A stretch of 64,000 nucleotides of DNA from Jeotgalicoccus aerolatus (GCF_014635205.1 NZ_BMCN01000001.1:868001-932000); one strand, 5' to 3'; counted from the first letter of the stretch, positions 7,838-16,884 are shown. The notes: generated by a model not told the origin, from the letters alone. Made by a program: numbers and translations.

Positions 7838-9925
7838 TTAATTCAGACATTTTATATTATCTACATTATACAATGGCTTGCCAATATTATTAGCAATCTT
7901 TGTGAATACTTTACAATATTCATGGTAGTCACGTTGATGAACACTATATAAATTATCTTCTTCAGTTAAATCTAAAACACTATTTTTTTCTGTAAAGGCC
8001 CAAATTTTACTTGTACTTCCCCTGTAATCACTAAGTTTAGACGGTACATATGGATTATAGGGTTTAATACCTTCAGTCTCCGCATCAAAAATGAGTAATA
8101 CATCCATTAAATTAGTTAGATTCAAAAATTCGAAATATGGGGCATACTGATTTATTTCTATATACTCTTTATAATCACTTTGCTTATAGAATCTCATTGT
8201 TTTCTTATTAAGATTAGTAAACACATGTATTTTAAAATTATTTATATTATTATCGTATAGTTCTTTAGCTACTAATTCAATTTGTCTAAACCCGCGTGTG
8301 TCATAAAAGTTTCCAAAGTAAGCGATATTTATCTCTCTCTGGCTGACTTTGTAGAATGATTTTACAATATTGTACATGTTGGAAGGCAGTGTAGGGTGTT
8401 GACTAATCACCGCTTTACTTATTACAAGGGATTTAATTTCCTCATCAAAACGTTCCAACATATAACTCATTTGATACTCATTTGTAAATATTAGCTCATC
8501 TGCATACAGGAATGGAATAACTTCACACACATTGAATGAATTATCATCTATCAAATCCCTATATTTTTCGCCAGTGTATGATTTTAGCATTTCAATGTAT
8601 TCGTCATCTTCAATTGGTGCGTACCTGATATTTGATGATACATCTGTATACAACGGATCTGAAAACTCAGCAATCCATTTAATATTAGAATTACTTTTTT
8701 TAATTTCGAAAGCTGCAAAATGAGAGTGCGGGAACATCACTCGCGAATATATTTCTTCGTATTTATTTTCATACATCATGTATTTTTCATACGAACCCTG
8801 AATATATTCTTCAATACTTGTCCAGCTGCTGAAAGCCTGCTTGCCTGTCAGTACAATTTGAGAATCTAATAAATGGTGCATTATATTTATTAACTTATTA
8901 TCCTTATTTCTAATACGGCTCATATCATTTGAAACTACATCCACAACGTCTCCTGACTCAAAAATACGTTTAGCCATTACATTACCACTTGTATCATTAA
9001 ATGGTGGGAAGCAATATGCAAGTACAAGTTTTTTTGCATCACCTTTATTTAACGTTGAATAATATATATTTTTAATACCGATAGATTTCATTTCATTAAT
9101 AAGTGTTTTCTTACTAATAAGTCCTTTATCAATATAATTTTTCAAATTTGATGTAAATATTTTATTGAAATACTGAAGTACGTCAGACACCTTTTCATCG
9201 TACCGTTTTGATATTTTATGATCTATATATTTTAAACACATTAAAATTTCTTTATAACCAGCAGGAACCCATCTATCAAGTTCACCACTTACACATATGT
9301 CTTCATTTATAATAATTTCACCAGTTAAATTCACTACAGCCATTAAATTAGACATCCATATATTAAACTTGAATGAAAAATGGTCGGTGAAAGTATGATG
9401 AAAAATTAAATTAGCAGGTATAATGCAATTAGTCTCTCGAATAATTTTTTCCGTTGTTTCTGGATTAAATTGATTAAACTCAAGACTGATTTCATCAATA
9501 AATTTTTTATAAATTTTAGCATCCAATGAATTATTGTTGCTTATATCTGTAAGATATATTTTTTCATTGTTAAAATCCAATGTACCTTTTTTAAATTGAA
9601 GTGCTAAATTTTCATTTATGATAATAACATGAGAATATTTTATATATATTTTGGCATCTTCAATTGAGCCATAAACTACTGTATCTCGATCATTTTTGTC
9701 GACTTTAAGAGCATTATATATTTCTGGTTTTCCAGTGACATATACAATATTAATATTAGTAATTCCACTTAAAGAGGAGGCACTATCCAGTGCTGTTTTC
9801 ACAGATTGTGATACAAATTGAATGACCGTCAGTCCAACAGGATGAGTTTCTGATAAAGATGAAATTACATTATTGATATATTGTGAGTTTGCATCCGCAG
9901 TATTGATTCTATTAATTACCTTCAT
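7838..9925 (-). CDS. Large glycopolymer-locus protein with C-terminal GT-B-like module
   Basis: A 695-residue protein without signal peptide. The first 295 residues match nothing I recognise, although short hydrophobic strands alternate with helices as in a Rossmann-like domain. Residues 299-680 are paralogous to the C-terminal module of the protein at 4504-6681: YCFPPFNDTSGNVMAKRI, IYSRVMFPHSHFAAFEIK, WIAEFSDP, FNVCEVIPF, ADELIFTN, YFGNFYDTRG and PSKLSDYRGS occur in the same order. The likely role is a cytoplasmic glycosyltransferase that works with the other in building one polymer. Its ATG overlaps the last base of the upstream gene's stop codon (9925), so translation is coupled. Confidence 0.78.
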   Translation of the reverse strand: MKVINRINTADANSQYINNVISSLSETHPVGLTVIQFVSQSVKTALDSASSLSGITNINIVYVTGKPEIYNALKVDKNDRDTVVYGSIEDAKIYIKYSHVIIINENLALQFKKGTLDFNNEKIYLTDISNNNSLDAKIYKKFIDEISLEFNQFNPETTEKIIRETNCIIPANLIFHHTFTDHFSFKFNIWMSNLMAVVNLTGEIIINEDICVSGELDRWVPAGYKEILMCLKYIDHKISKRYDEKVSDVLQYFNKIFTSNLKNYIDKGLISKKTLINEMKSIGIKNIYYSTLNKGDAKKLVLAYCFPPFNDTSGNVMAKRIFESGDVVDVVSNDMSRIRNKDNKLINIMHHLLDSQIVLTGKQAFSSWTSIEEYIQGSYEKYMMYENKYEEIYSRVMFPHSHFAAFEIKKSNSNIKWIAEFSDPLYTDVSSNIRYAPIEDDEYIEMLKSYTGEKYRDLIDDNSFNVCEVIPFLYADELIFTNEYQMSYMLERFDEEIKSLVISKAVISQHPTLPSNMYNIVKSFYKVSQREINIAYFGNFYDTRGFRQIELVAKELYDNNINNFKIHVFTNLNKKTMRFYKQSDYKEYIEINQYAPYFEFLNLTNLMDVLLIFDAETEGIKPYNPYVPSKLSDYRGSTSKIWAFTEKNSVLDLTEEDNLYSVHQRDYHEYCKVFTKIANNIGKPLYNVDNIKCLN

Positions 9926-10551
9926 TAATATCCTCTTTTCTTATTCCAGTATGCAACCTGCATTTTACCGAGTTTAGAACTTCGCAGCTGATCCAGTCTC
10001 TTCAACGACTGTTTATATTTCTCCATCAAATCTAAGTATCTTGTTTCTAGATCATTATCATCTACGTTACCAACGGTATGGTACAGCTGCTGTTTTTCCC
10101 TCTGGAGCTTATTTATTACTTCATTATTTTTATCATATTCTCTAAGCAGACTTTCTACAATTTCAAGTTCATATGATTTTTTCTTCTGCTTGACATTTAT
10201 ATTAAGAACTCTGTATTTTTCCACCAGATTAATTTCACTTATACCTGGCATTAAATAATAATTATTATTTTTATAATTAATATCTTTAATATTTTGTGTC
10301 GATTCTAGTAAGTCTTCATTAATTTGATTATCATCTATAATGAATGTTATTTCTAATTCCCATGATGAAAAATCGTTTATGATTTTCCATGTATCTCCAA
10401 CATGAAGACTAGTTAAATCAATATATTTTGGTATATTATAACTTGCAAGCTGAGTCAATGAATCATGAAAGCTGTCTGTCTCGCCGGCTCTAAGAATTAT
10501 GGATTGTCCTTCGCCCTTGTCATCCAGTTCCATAAAAATTTTATTCATCAT
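9925..10551 (-). CDS. Glycopolymer-locus accessory protein with C-terminal coiled coil
   Basis: A 208-residue protein of unknown family. The first 120 residues look like a beta-rich domain (for example DTWKIINDFSSWELEITFII). From residue 120 to 195 a coiled coil is predicted (LLREYDKNNEVINKLQREKQ), and the end LRSSKLGKMQVAYWNKKRGY is a basic amphipathic tail of the type found at the ends of glycosyltransferases. The start codon overlaps the upstream stop (ATGA) and AAGGA lies six bases before it. It could be a scaffold or chain-length factor for the polymerising enzymes; this is inferred from position and coiled coil only. Confidence 0.72.
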   Translation of the reverse strand: MMNKIFMELDDKGEGQSIILRAGETDSFHDSLTQLASYNIPKYIDLTSLHVGDTWKIINDFSSWELEITFIIDDNQINEDLLESTQNIKDINYKNNNYYLMPGISEINLVEKYRVLNINVKQKKKSYELEIVESLLREYDKNNEVINKLQREKQQLYHTVGNVDDNDLETRYLDLMEKYKQSLKRLDQLRSSKLGKMQVAYWNKKRGY

Positions 10552-10919
10552 TTAACATCCTTTTTAAAATTCACCTGTATTTTTTCAAATACTCTTGAAT
10601 TATCTTTCAAACTTTCTTTGGCATAAGCGGTGATAGTATATCTGCCCGCAGGTATATCGAATGAAAATGCATTTGCTTTTTGATACCCAGTTTTTATGGT
10701 TTCTATTTTTCCTTTTCTATCAATAAGATCTATCGCATATTCCATAGTATCTCCTGTCGCATCAATTACGACATCGAGTGTATTCGTTTTTTCAATCAAT
10801 ACATCGTTTAGTCGCAATTTTGGGGAAGCATTATTTACCAATTCACTCGTTTCTCTCATTATTGCTTCTATATGATTTTCTAAGTCATGATAAGCCTTTT
10901 TCCAGTTTACTTCTGCCAT
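10548..10919 (-). CDS. Small beta-rich accessory protein of the glycopolymer locus
   Basis: A 123-residue protein with no signal peptide and no membrane segment. An N-terminal helix (VNWKKAYHDLENHIEAIMRE) is followed by a run of beta strands (LDVVIDATGD, YAIDLIDRKG, FSFDIPAGRYTITAYAKE), giving the look of an immunoglobulin-like sandwich. The phrase IPAGRYTITAYA resembles beta-sandwich domains that usually bind carbohydrate, but here the protein stays in the cytoplasm. It overlaps the end of the upstream GT4 gene by 35 bp and the next gene by 4 bp. GAGGTG stands before its ATG. No family is recognised. Confidence 0.68.
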   Translation of the reverse strand: MAEVNWKKAYHDLENHIEAIMRETSELVNNASPKLRLNDVLIEKTNTLDVVIDATGDTMEYAIDLIDRKGKIETIKTGYQKANAFSFDIPAGRYTITAYAKESLKDNSRVFEKIQVNFKKDVK

Positions 10920-12057
10920 TAGTAATCACCTCTACTTCTTTGCTTATAACTGTATCTATACCGGCTTGCTGTTTTATACTTTTTGATGCTTGTTCACTGA
11001 TTTTTTTAAATTTACGCGGATGCTTATATAAGTATTCTAGGTGCTCTACCATGGCTTCTACGTCATCTCGCGGAGCAAGCATTCCAGTTTCTTTATGTGT
11101 AATGAATTCAGGAATTCCCCCAATTGCATTAGTCACTGGAACTAATCCGCTGCTCATTGCCTCTCCCAGGGAAACCCCTTGGGAATCATGTCGTGAAGGC
11201 CCAAGGTATATACCATGACCTCTATGAATCTCAGGTATATCATCTTGTTTTACGAAACCTTTATGGAGATGAACATTTTCAAAAGTCTTTAATGGATTTG
11301 TCAGTACATTAAATAACTTACCATCTCCATATATGTTAAATTCAAGTTTCTTAAAATATTTTTTTCTGCTTAGTTTTTTAATTACTTCTACGGTTAAATC
11401 ATTTGCATAGTTTTTAGCTGTAAAAGGTCGAATACTGCATATTTTAAAGCGATCGTCACTTGATTTTTTTTGATATTTGAATAGCTCATTATCAATAATA
11501 TTATGTATTATATAATATTTTTCAGGTACGACACCAACATACGGATCAACATAAAGTTCTTTAAAACGCCGCGATACATAAATAAAAGTAATATTTAAAT
11601 CTTCTCGTGTCATGATATCTCTCAGAAACTCTCTCTGCGGTTCAAACACAGTATCTTTTCTCTCCAGCATATTATCCAGCTGATTGATATTTTCTAAGAA
11701 ATTATAGTACCTTCGATGCCAGGCCTCTGCTTCAAATCCATGAAGCCAAACAACAATATACGGTCTCTTCTCTTCAGAGAGCTGTTCTATGCCGTGAAAC
11801 ATTTTCTTATTAATGAAATGAAATAACACTGTCGAATAATCATTTGCTTTTAAAAATGATGCAATCTGGTATTCGTCCATGTATTTAATTTGTACTCCGT
11901 CATAATATTTATCCTTCAGTACTTTAGTTGTTATTACGACAATATCAACATGTAAACCTTCTTGTTGATATGCTTTCACTCTCCTGTGCAAGAAGCTGTT
12001 TGAATACAAGTTCTCCAGGGTCGGATATGCATTGCATATCATTAAATACTTACGCAT
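10885..12057 (-). CDS. Glycosyltransferase family 4 of the glycopolymer operon
   Basis: A 390-residue GT-B glycosyltransferase. Its N-terminal domain starts MRKYLMICNAYPTLENLYSN and the C-terminal domain contains FNIYGDGKLFNVL and the nucleotide-sugar motif SQGVSLGEAMSSGLVPV with two conserved Glu-type positions (EX7E-like region). The sequence GGIPEFITHKETGMLAP is characteristic of GT4. AAGGATGG precedes the ATG. It is the second gene of the operon, 12 bp after tagG, which suggests it transfers an early or branching sugar of the polymer that TagGH exports. Donor and acceptor are unknown. Confidence 0.87.
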   Translation of the reverse strand: MRKYLMICNAYPTLENLYSNSFLHRRVKAYQQEGLHVDIVVITTKVLKDKYYDGVQIKYMDEYQIASFLKANDYSTVLFHFINKKMFHGIEQLSEEKRPYIVVWLHGFEAEAWHRRYYNFLENINQLDNMLERKDTVFEPQREFLRDIMTREDLNITFIYVSRRFKELYVDPYVGVVPEKYYIIHNIIDNELFKYQKKSSDDRFKICSIRPFTAKNYANDLTVEVIKKLSRKKYFKKLEFNIYGDGKLFNVLTNPLKTFENVHLHKGFVKQDDIPEIHRGHGIYLGPSRHDSQGVSLGEAMSSGLVPVTNAIGGIPEFITHKETGMLAPRDDVEAMVEHLEYLYKHPRKFKKISEQASKSIKQQAGIDTVISKEVEVITNGRSKLEKGLS

Positions 12058-12069
12058 GTTTAACCATCC

Positions 12070-12879
12070 TTATAAATAATCTACTAATTTGTATCGGAAT
12101 TTTATGTGAAGGTAACTGCCAATCAATAACAATACGATTGTGATTGCCCAAAAATATAAATGCTGTTCGATCGTACCGTAAAATAATCCGTCACCATATA
12201 TCAAAGCATTACGGAAGTTCTGGACCAAGTAGGCAAATGGATTTAAATCAGATATCATTTGCAGTAAGCCGCCTCTTTCACCTGGCTGCCAAAATATTGG
12301 CGTTAGGAAAAAACCCATTCTAATAATGTTTTGCAGTAAATTTCTGAAGTCACGCACTAATATAATTAACGTACTCATTATTAAATTAATCGCAAAGATC
12401 AAAGCAAATGATGCAACTACAAAATAAATAAGCATTAAGAAATATAGTGGGTTAACAAAACCTTGAAATACAGAAATCAACATTATAATTAATGTCATAA
12501 ACGATAGATTAATTAAGCTGTTCGTAAATGAGATAGACAGCAAAACGCTGGAGGGGAAACGCATTTTTGTTACGAGTCCAAGCTGTGCATATATCGCATT
12601 TGAACCTACATTAATCGCTTGAGAAATAAAAAGCCAAGGGAATAGCCCAGAAATTAGATACACAATAAATGGTATCTCAGCCTCCGGTGCTGTTGCACCT
12701 CTCAGCCCCAAACCAAAAATCAAATAATAGATAGCTGCTTGCATAAGGGGCTGCAGTAAGTTCCAAAATAAACCAAGATAATGGTTTGAATACTCACTTT
12801 TTACATTGTAAATAGATAACTTCCATATCAAATGGATATTCTGAAATTGTTCTTTAAATAAAGTTATAGCGTGATTCAT
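12070..12879 (-). CDS. tagG: Teichoic-acid/glycopolymer ABC exporter, permease subunit (TagG-like)
   Basis: A 269-residue ABC-2 type membrane permease with six hydrophobic segments. Motifs NHYLGLFWNLLQPLMQAAIY, FPWLFISQA, KMRFPSSVLL and the C-terminal IGSYLHIKFRYKLVDYL are those of TagG/TarG and related polysaccharide exporters. It forms the channel for the lipid-linked polymer, driven by the TagH-like ATPase at 6907-7815. The ATG at 12877-12879 has AGAGGG six to seven bases upstream; an ATG eight codons earlier would lack a ribosome site. It is the first gene of the operon, just after a likely SigA promoter at 12933-12961. Confidence 0.9.
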   Translation of the reverse strand: MNHAITLFKEQFQNIHLIWKLSIYNVKSEYSNHYLGLFWNLLQPLMQAAIYYLIFGLGLRGATAPEAEIPFIVYLISGLFPWLFISQAINVGSNAIYAQLGLVTKMRFPSSVLLSISFTNSLINLSFMTLIIMLISVFQGFVNPLYFLMLIYFVVASFALIFAINLIMSTLIILVRDFRNLLQNIIRMGFFLTPIFWQPGERGGLLQMISDLNPFAYLVQNFRNALIYGDGLFYGTIEQHLYFWAITIVLLLIGSYLHIKFRYKLVDYL

Positions 12880-12932
12880 TATTTTCCCTCTTATTATGTT
12901 CACTTTTTAAAATTAATATTTGTATCTTATTT

Positions 12933-12961
12933 ATTATAATAGTTATTTATAACTGTGTCAT
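12933..12961 (-). promoter_or_regulatory. Probable SigA promoter of the tagG glycopolymer operon
   Basis: On the minus strand ATGACA (12961-12956) and TATAAT (12938-12933) are separated by 17 bp. The spacing is ideal, the -10 is perfect and the -35 has one mismatch. It lies about 55 bp before the tagG start codon and just after the terminator of the upstream operon. Confidence 0.65.
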
Positions 12962-12980
12962 TTAAAAACAAATATTAAAG

Positions 12981-13006
12981 AAAAAAGAGCAGACAATGTC
13001 CACTCT
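12981..13006 (-). terminator. Intrinsic terminator of the comK-protease-acyltransferase operon
   Basis: On the minus strand AGAGTGGACA and TGTCTGCTCT can pair (two G-T wobbles) around a very short loop, followed by six T. It lies 12 bp beyond the stop codon of the restored acyltransferase reading frame, which itself supports 13018 as the true end of that gene. Confidence 0.75.
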
Positions 13007-13017
13007 TTGCTTAAATC

Positions 13018-13975
13018 CTATTTGATACCTAGAAAAAGAACTCTAGTAGGTTTAGTTAAACTAAATATATAACCAAGTATTACAGGTATTATTACTCCTA
13101 AAATTGTAAATTCAAAAGTCGTTACGTTGTAATCCAATATTGTTCTGAAAAATATATTTACAGGTAAATGCAGATACATGATTACTTATAGAAAACTTCC
13201 CAATAACTTTTAACAATTCCTTTATTGGAAATCTAGTTATCAAGTTGCTGATATATATGATTGGCATAAAGAACAACAACGGTATTATTATATCCAGAAT
13301 AAAATGATTGTAGCTGCTCATTCTCAGATTTAAGTAAAAATCCAAATAGCCGTTCACATCAATTAGAATTGCGAGAACAGCCAAAAATGCTGATACAAAT
13401 GCAATTGACAATGAATCATGATATTTACTTATAATGTTTCTACAGTAGTAACCTAATGAATAATAGAAAATTGCAATCATAACTACATTGATGTTCCACG
13501 GCCAGTCTATTTCTGTAACTACTTGTAAATGACCAGCAATAAACATAACAGCAATGATGGAAAATTGTATCCATTTATAAAAATTAGCGATAATACCTAG
13601 AAGAAGTTGTGTAATTAGCAGTACAGTAATGAACCAAAATACACCATAAGGTCCCTGCAGACCACTTCCCCCATATAAAAGATTATATAAATGCTCTGGT
13701 AGCAAGCTTAAATTCTGTATATTAAATATTATATAGATCGCTATTCCATATACAAAATACGGAAGCATCATTCTGAAAGTCTTATTACTTGCCCAATTTA
13801 TATGATTTTTAAAAAGTACTGGTTTAAATAATATACCTGATAAAAAGAAAAATAAAGGCATTCTAAACCATCCTATGTATATATCTAAGTACGCGTGACC
13901 AGCATGACCAAGAACAACCAGTATAATACTGATAGCTTTAGCAATATCCAGCCATTCTATTCGTTTTTTTTCCAC
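13018..13975 (-). pseudogene. Acyltransferase 3 family membrane protein, frameshifted near 13183
   Basis: An integral membrane O-acyltransferase (OafA/WecH/NodX type) with about ten hydrophobic segments; such enzymes acetylate sugars of surface polymers. The signature at the start is RIEWLDIAKAISIILVVLGH, with the catalytic His. Reading stays good to GKFSIS, then the frame runs into a poor tail and stops at 13112. One base out of frame the sequence continues as IMYLHLPVNIF and on to FSLTKPTRVLFLGIK, ending at 13018 just before the terminator. An extra A on the minus strand around 13183 therefore breaks the gene. It is either a real inactivation or a sequencing error. The chosen start is a GTG at 13973-13975 with GGTG five bases upstream; a longer frame begins at 14074. 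Confidence 0.8.
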
Positions 13976-14060
13976 AATATCACCATTCTGAAATTCTTTA
14001 GTTAAATATGCAATAATTAAATCGGGTTTAATCTTAGCACATTTAATCTTTACTGTCCCT

Positions 14061-14867
14061 CTACGCTTCCACAATTCGTCTCAGCTGTTCCAGTTCAACG
14101 AAACCGATTGAATTTTTCTCATTCAGCTGTACGTATGACGGCAGCTTGCCTGCAGCTTCCAGCGACTTTTTACTGACTTGGAACTTACCGACAATGACCA
14201 TCACTCTATGCACCAGTGTGGCAAGTTCATCGATAATTCCCTGATTCAGTTTGGATACTTCCAAATGAATAATCGGGTTTTTACGTTCTTTTGAAGGGAA
14301 CATAATCGTCCGAATCCATTTCAGTTCACTTGAAGTCAACTCGCTCTTCGTTTTTAATTCTAAAATTAAGAACGGGAATCTGTCTTCTTCTTTAAATGCA
14401 TTCTCATACTGCAGTTTAAAATGATAGAGCTCAAATCCATGTTCTTCGTATCGGATTAAGTATTGATGTTTTTCCTGCTGAACGAAAAATACTGTCCCGT
14501 ATTCTACATGTGAACCTGATTCCTGCTCTTTGAATTTATCGACTACATTTACCAGCTGAGAATAATCCAGAAGCACCTGACCTGCCTTATGCCCTTCTTC
14601 CGATTTTTTCTGAGTCACTGTTATTTCCACCTTGTCTGATGACAGTGTCACTTTTTCTTTTCCGTGGAACAGGCTCGATGTTTTTAAGTTGTGGAATTCT
14701 CCATATGTATAACCCATCGTTTTTATGTGAGGCAGATAAGCATTAAAAATCAAATCTTCCTGCACCAGTTTATTCAACAGCAGATCTACTGTTGATTCGG
14801 CCGGTACATCGACTTTTATAATTGAAATACCACTCTCGTAATCTCTCACTTTAACTTTTAGTTTCAA
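14061..14867 (-). CDS. Unknown protein downstream of the membrane protease
   Basis: A 268-residue soluble protein I do not recognise. The first 85 residues (MKLKVKVRDYESGISIIKVD, then PAESTVDLLLNKLVQED and KVEITVTQ) have the spacing of a ubiquitin-like domain, a loose similarity to the YukD/EsaB type; that is weak. The rest is mixed alpha and beta with no clear motif. It starts at a TTG (14865-14867) that overlaps the TGA of the protease gene, with AAGGAG eight bases upstream, so the two are translationally coupled and likely act together. Confidence 0.7.
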   Translation of the reverse strand: MKLKVKVRDYESGISIIKVDVPAESTVDLLLNKLVQEDLIFNAYLPHIKTMGYTYGEFHNLKTSSLFHGKEKVTLSSDKVEITVTQKKSEEGHKAGQVLLDYSQLVNVVDKFKEQESGSHVEYGTVFFVQQEKHQYLIRYEEHGFELYHFKLQYENAFKEEDRFPFLILELKTKSELTSSELKWIRTIMFPSKERKNPIIHLEVSKLNQGIIDELATLVHRVMVIVGKFQVSKKSLEAAGKLPSYVQLNEKNSIGFVELEQLRRIVEA

Positions 14868-16387
14868 GTTGCTCTCTCCTTCTCGAACTGAACAAATGAT
14901 TTTAATATATCCACTCTCATGGCGACTAATGCCGCATCTTCATACATTGATTGTACTTTAACATCCCGCAGTTGAGAACTGTTTGAGGGAATTTTCTCCG
15001 TGATAAATTTCATAAAGGTAATTGCATAATCTTCTTTTACATTTGTTGTCTGGTAAGGGACAAAGAAATCCGTCACATGATTATTGTAAAACCCTTCGAG
15101 CTGCGGTCTGCTTTTATCGCTGTTATCATGCCAGGCTTCATCATAGTGTGACCAAAATCGCTCTTTGTGATCCGCAATAATCGTACCGTCTTTAGCACAT
15201 GACATATCCGTCGTCTGACATGATGCATCAAAGTCTTCGATCGGCAGCGAATAAATATGACCAAATTCATGGATTAGATTACGGTACTGCGTCGCCTTAT
15301 GCATATTGTCCCTAACGTCCATAGCAAGCACTGTACCGTCTCGCTCTATTGAAACATAGGCTGAAGTGTTCCCTTCGCCGTCTGAAAATAATCTAAATTC
15401 ATTAATATCACTAATATATTGATGAGGAAAAACATAGCTGAAAACATCCCACATCCTGATGAAATTTTTTTCTTCATCTACGGGCAGCGGATTAACCGCT
15501 TCTCTTTCGGCCAATTCATAATCTTTTACACTGTAATTAATAAATGTCGTCCGGCTTCTGTTTTCAAAAAAGATATGCGGTTCATCCTGTAAATCAACAT
15601 ATTCTTTTAACTCGCTTAAATACTGATCACCAAGTTCAGTACACTCTTCCACTGTCTGACATTCAGCATGATCAACTTCAAGTTCCCAGTCGATATTCGC
15701 CTCCACATGTGAATTGTCACTGTCGATAGTTTCAAGAAGTTTAAAGCCGACTGTAAATATTATTACGAGTAATACTGCGAGTGACAGCAGCTGCAATACA
15801 GCTTTACCGGACTTATGGATCTTGTCTTTTGGAATACTGCGGTTTTCAGCAATTTCACTGCTGATAAAATCTCTATCGATTAATTTCTGTTTTATATCAT
15901 TGATATGATACTGATAATTCGGTATTCCGCTGTTCTCAAGATAGATCATTTCATCTTCATGAACACTCCTAGGCGTGTATTCACCGCACGTAAAAATGAC
16001 TGTATCTATTTTATTTTTTCTGGCAAAGTTTAATATGCATCTGAAATCTCTCTCTCCGATATCTGTCGTTAAAATAATCTTTTCCACCGTAGTTAAATAC
16101 TTTGCTTTCGCCTTAAATGTATCGTAAATATTTGAGCTGCCGGTAAAATAGTCATGGGTAATCAGGCCGTAAGGTGCAGATACATCATATGCCGAAGCAG
16201 TATTCACGCCGTGCTCCTGCAGCACCTTTTTTAAGTCACTTGTCAGTCGTACTTCCTCAGAACTGAAATTTGTATGAATATAGACATCTTCATAAGTATG
16301 CTGTGCGGTCAAAGCGGCTATAAAATGACCGCCGGCAAGGTGCTCTGATTCATCTTTATATATTCCTCCGGCTGTCAAAATAGCCAT
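14864..16387 (-). CDS. Membrane protein: cytosolic PfkB-like domain, one TM segment, outer zinc metalloprotease domain
   Basis: A 507-residue protein with an unusual layout. Residues 1-170 resemble the first half of a PfkB-type sugar kinase (AILTAGGIYKDESEHLAGGH), probably a degenerate ligand-binding domain. Residues 197-214 form a membrane segment. The rest would lie outside the cell and carries the zinc motif HEFGH (373-377) followed by KEDYAITFMKF (451-461), whose Glu fits the third zinc ligand of gluzincins. Cys residues at 243, 249, 390 and 397 could form disulphides. It follows comK by 2 bp and overlaps the next gene. A signal-sensing envelope protease is a reasonable inference; the substrate is unknown. 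Confidence 0.75.
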   Translation of the reverse strand: MAILTAGGIYKDESEHLAGGHFIAALTAQHTYEDVYIHTNFSSEEVRLTSDLKKVLQEHGVNTASAYDVSAPYGLITHDYFTGSSNIYDTFKAKAKYLTTVEKIILTTDIGERDFRCILNFARKNKIDTVIFTCGEYTPRSVHEDEMIYLENSGIPNYQYHINDIKQKLIDRDFISSEIAENRSIPKDKIHKSGKAVLQLLSLAVLLVIIFTVGFKLLETIDSDNSHVEANIDWELEVDHAECQTVEECTELGDQYLSELKEYVDLQDEPHIFFENRSRTTFINYSVKDYELAEREAVNPLPVDEEKNFIRMWDVFSYVFPHQYISDINEFRLFSDGEGNTSAYVSIERDGTVLAMDVRDNMHKATQYRNLIHEFGHIYSLPIEDFDASCQTTDMSCAKDGTIIADHKERFWSHYDEAWHDNSDKSRPQLEGFYNNHVTDFFVPYQTTNVKEDYAITFMKFITEKIPSNSSQLRDVKVQSMYEDAALVAMRVDILKSFVQFEKERAT

Positions 16388-16389
16388 TT

Positions 16390-16884
16390 CTACGCCTCCA
16401 TATCCTTGTCTTTAAAATATCTTTTTAGCGCTCTTTGATGTTTCACTGTCCTGTCTAATATGAATAATGTTTTTTCATATTGTTTCTTAGCGAATTTATA
16501 ATCATAATCTGTGGCAACTTCACGGCCGTCTGCAAAAGTAATGATCATCTTTCCGGCCTTCATTTTAAAGTCGATCAGCTGGCGCAAATTAACATAGAAT
16601 GGGTTTTTATATTTGCAGCCGGCAAGCGGAAACAGTACAAATTGAAATTTCTCATCGATTACAATCGGCTGCTGCCTGTGAATATTATGTATCATTTTAA
16701 CATTTTGACGCTTCACTTTAATACTGCTCGAATAAAAGTATACAAGCGTTTCATCAATCCATTTTTCTGAAGTCTTTCTACAGTATATTATACCATCGGT
16801 ATGAACCGCACGGCATAAGTACTCCGGATGCACAACGGGTTCAATATATAATACTTGCGGTGTCAGTTCGGGCACAGTCAGCAT
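16390..16884 (-). CDS. ComK-family competence-type transcription regulator
   Basis: A 164-residue protein of the ComK family, DNA-binding activators of competence genes. The core reads PIVIDEKFQFVLFPLAGCKY, then VNLRQLIDFKMKAGKMIITF and the ComK-like end FILDRTVKHQRALKRYF. The Cys/Pro pattern of classical ComK (FFPTxSPxxxxCxW) is altered, so it is a divergent member. It is the first gene of an operon with the protease genes and is divergent from the SigS-like sigma factor. In S. aureus the SigS gene also has a divergently transcribed partner (EcfX), so this may be the same arrangement. AGGTG stands before the ATG. Confidence 0.72.
   Translation of the reverse strand: MLTVPELTPQVLYIEPVVHPEYLCRAVHTDGIIYCRKTSEKWIDETLVYFYSSSIKVKRQNVKMIHNIHRQQPIVIDEKFQFVLFPLAGCKYKNPFYVNLRQLIDFKMKAGKMIITFADGREVATDYDYKFAKKQYEKTLFILDRTVKHQRALKRYFKDKDMEA

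Noticed and set aside
10778-11218. Plus-strand 146-codon frame across the glycopolymer genes
   Set aside because: It opposes two overlapping genes with good starts and shows no known motif.
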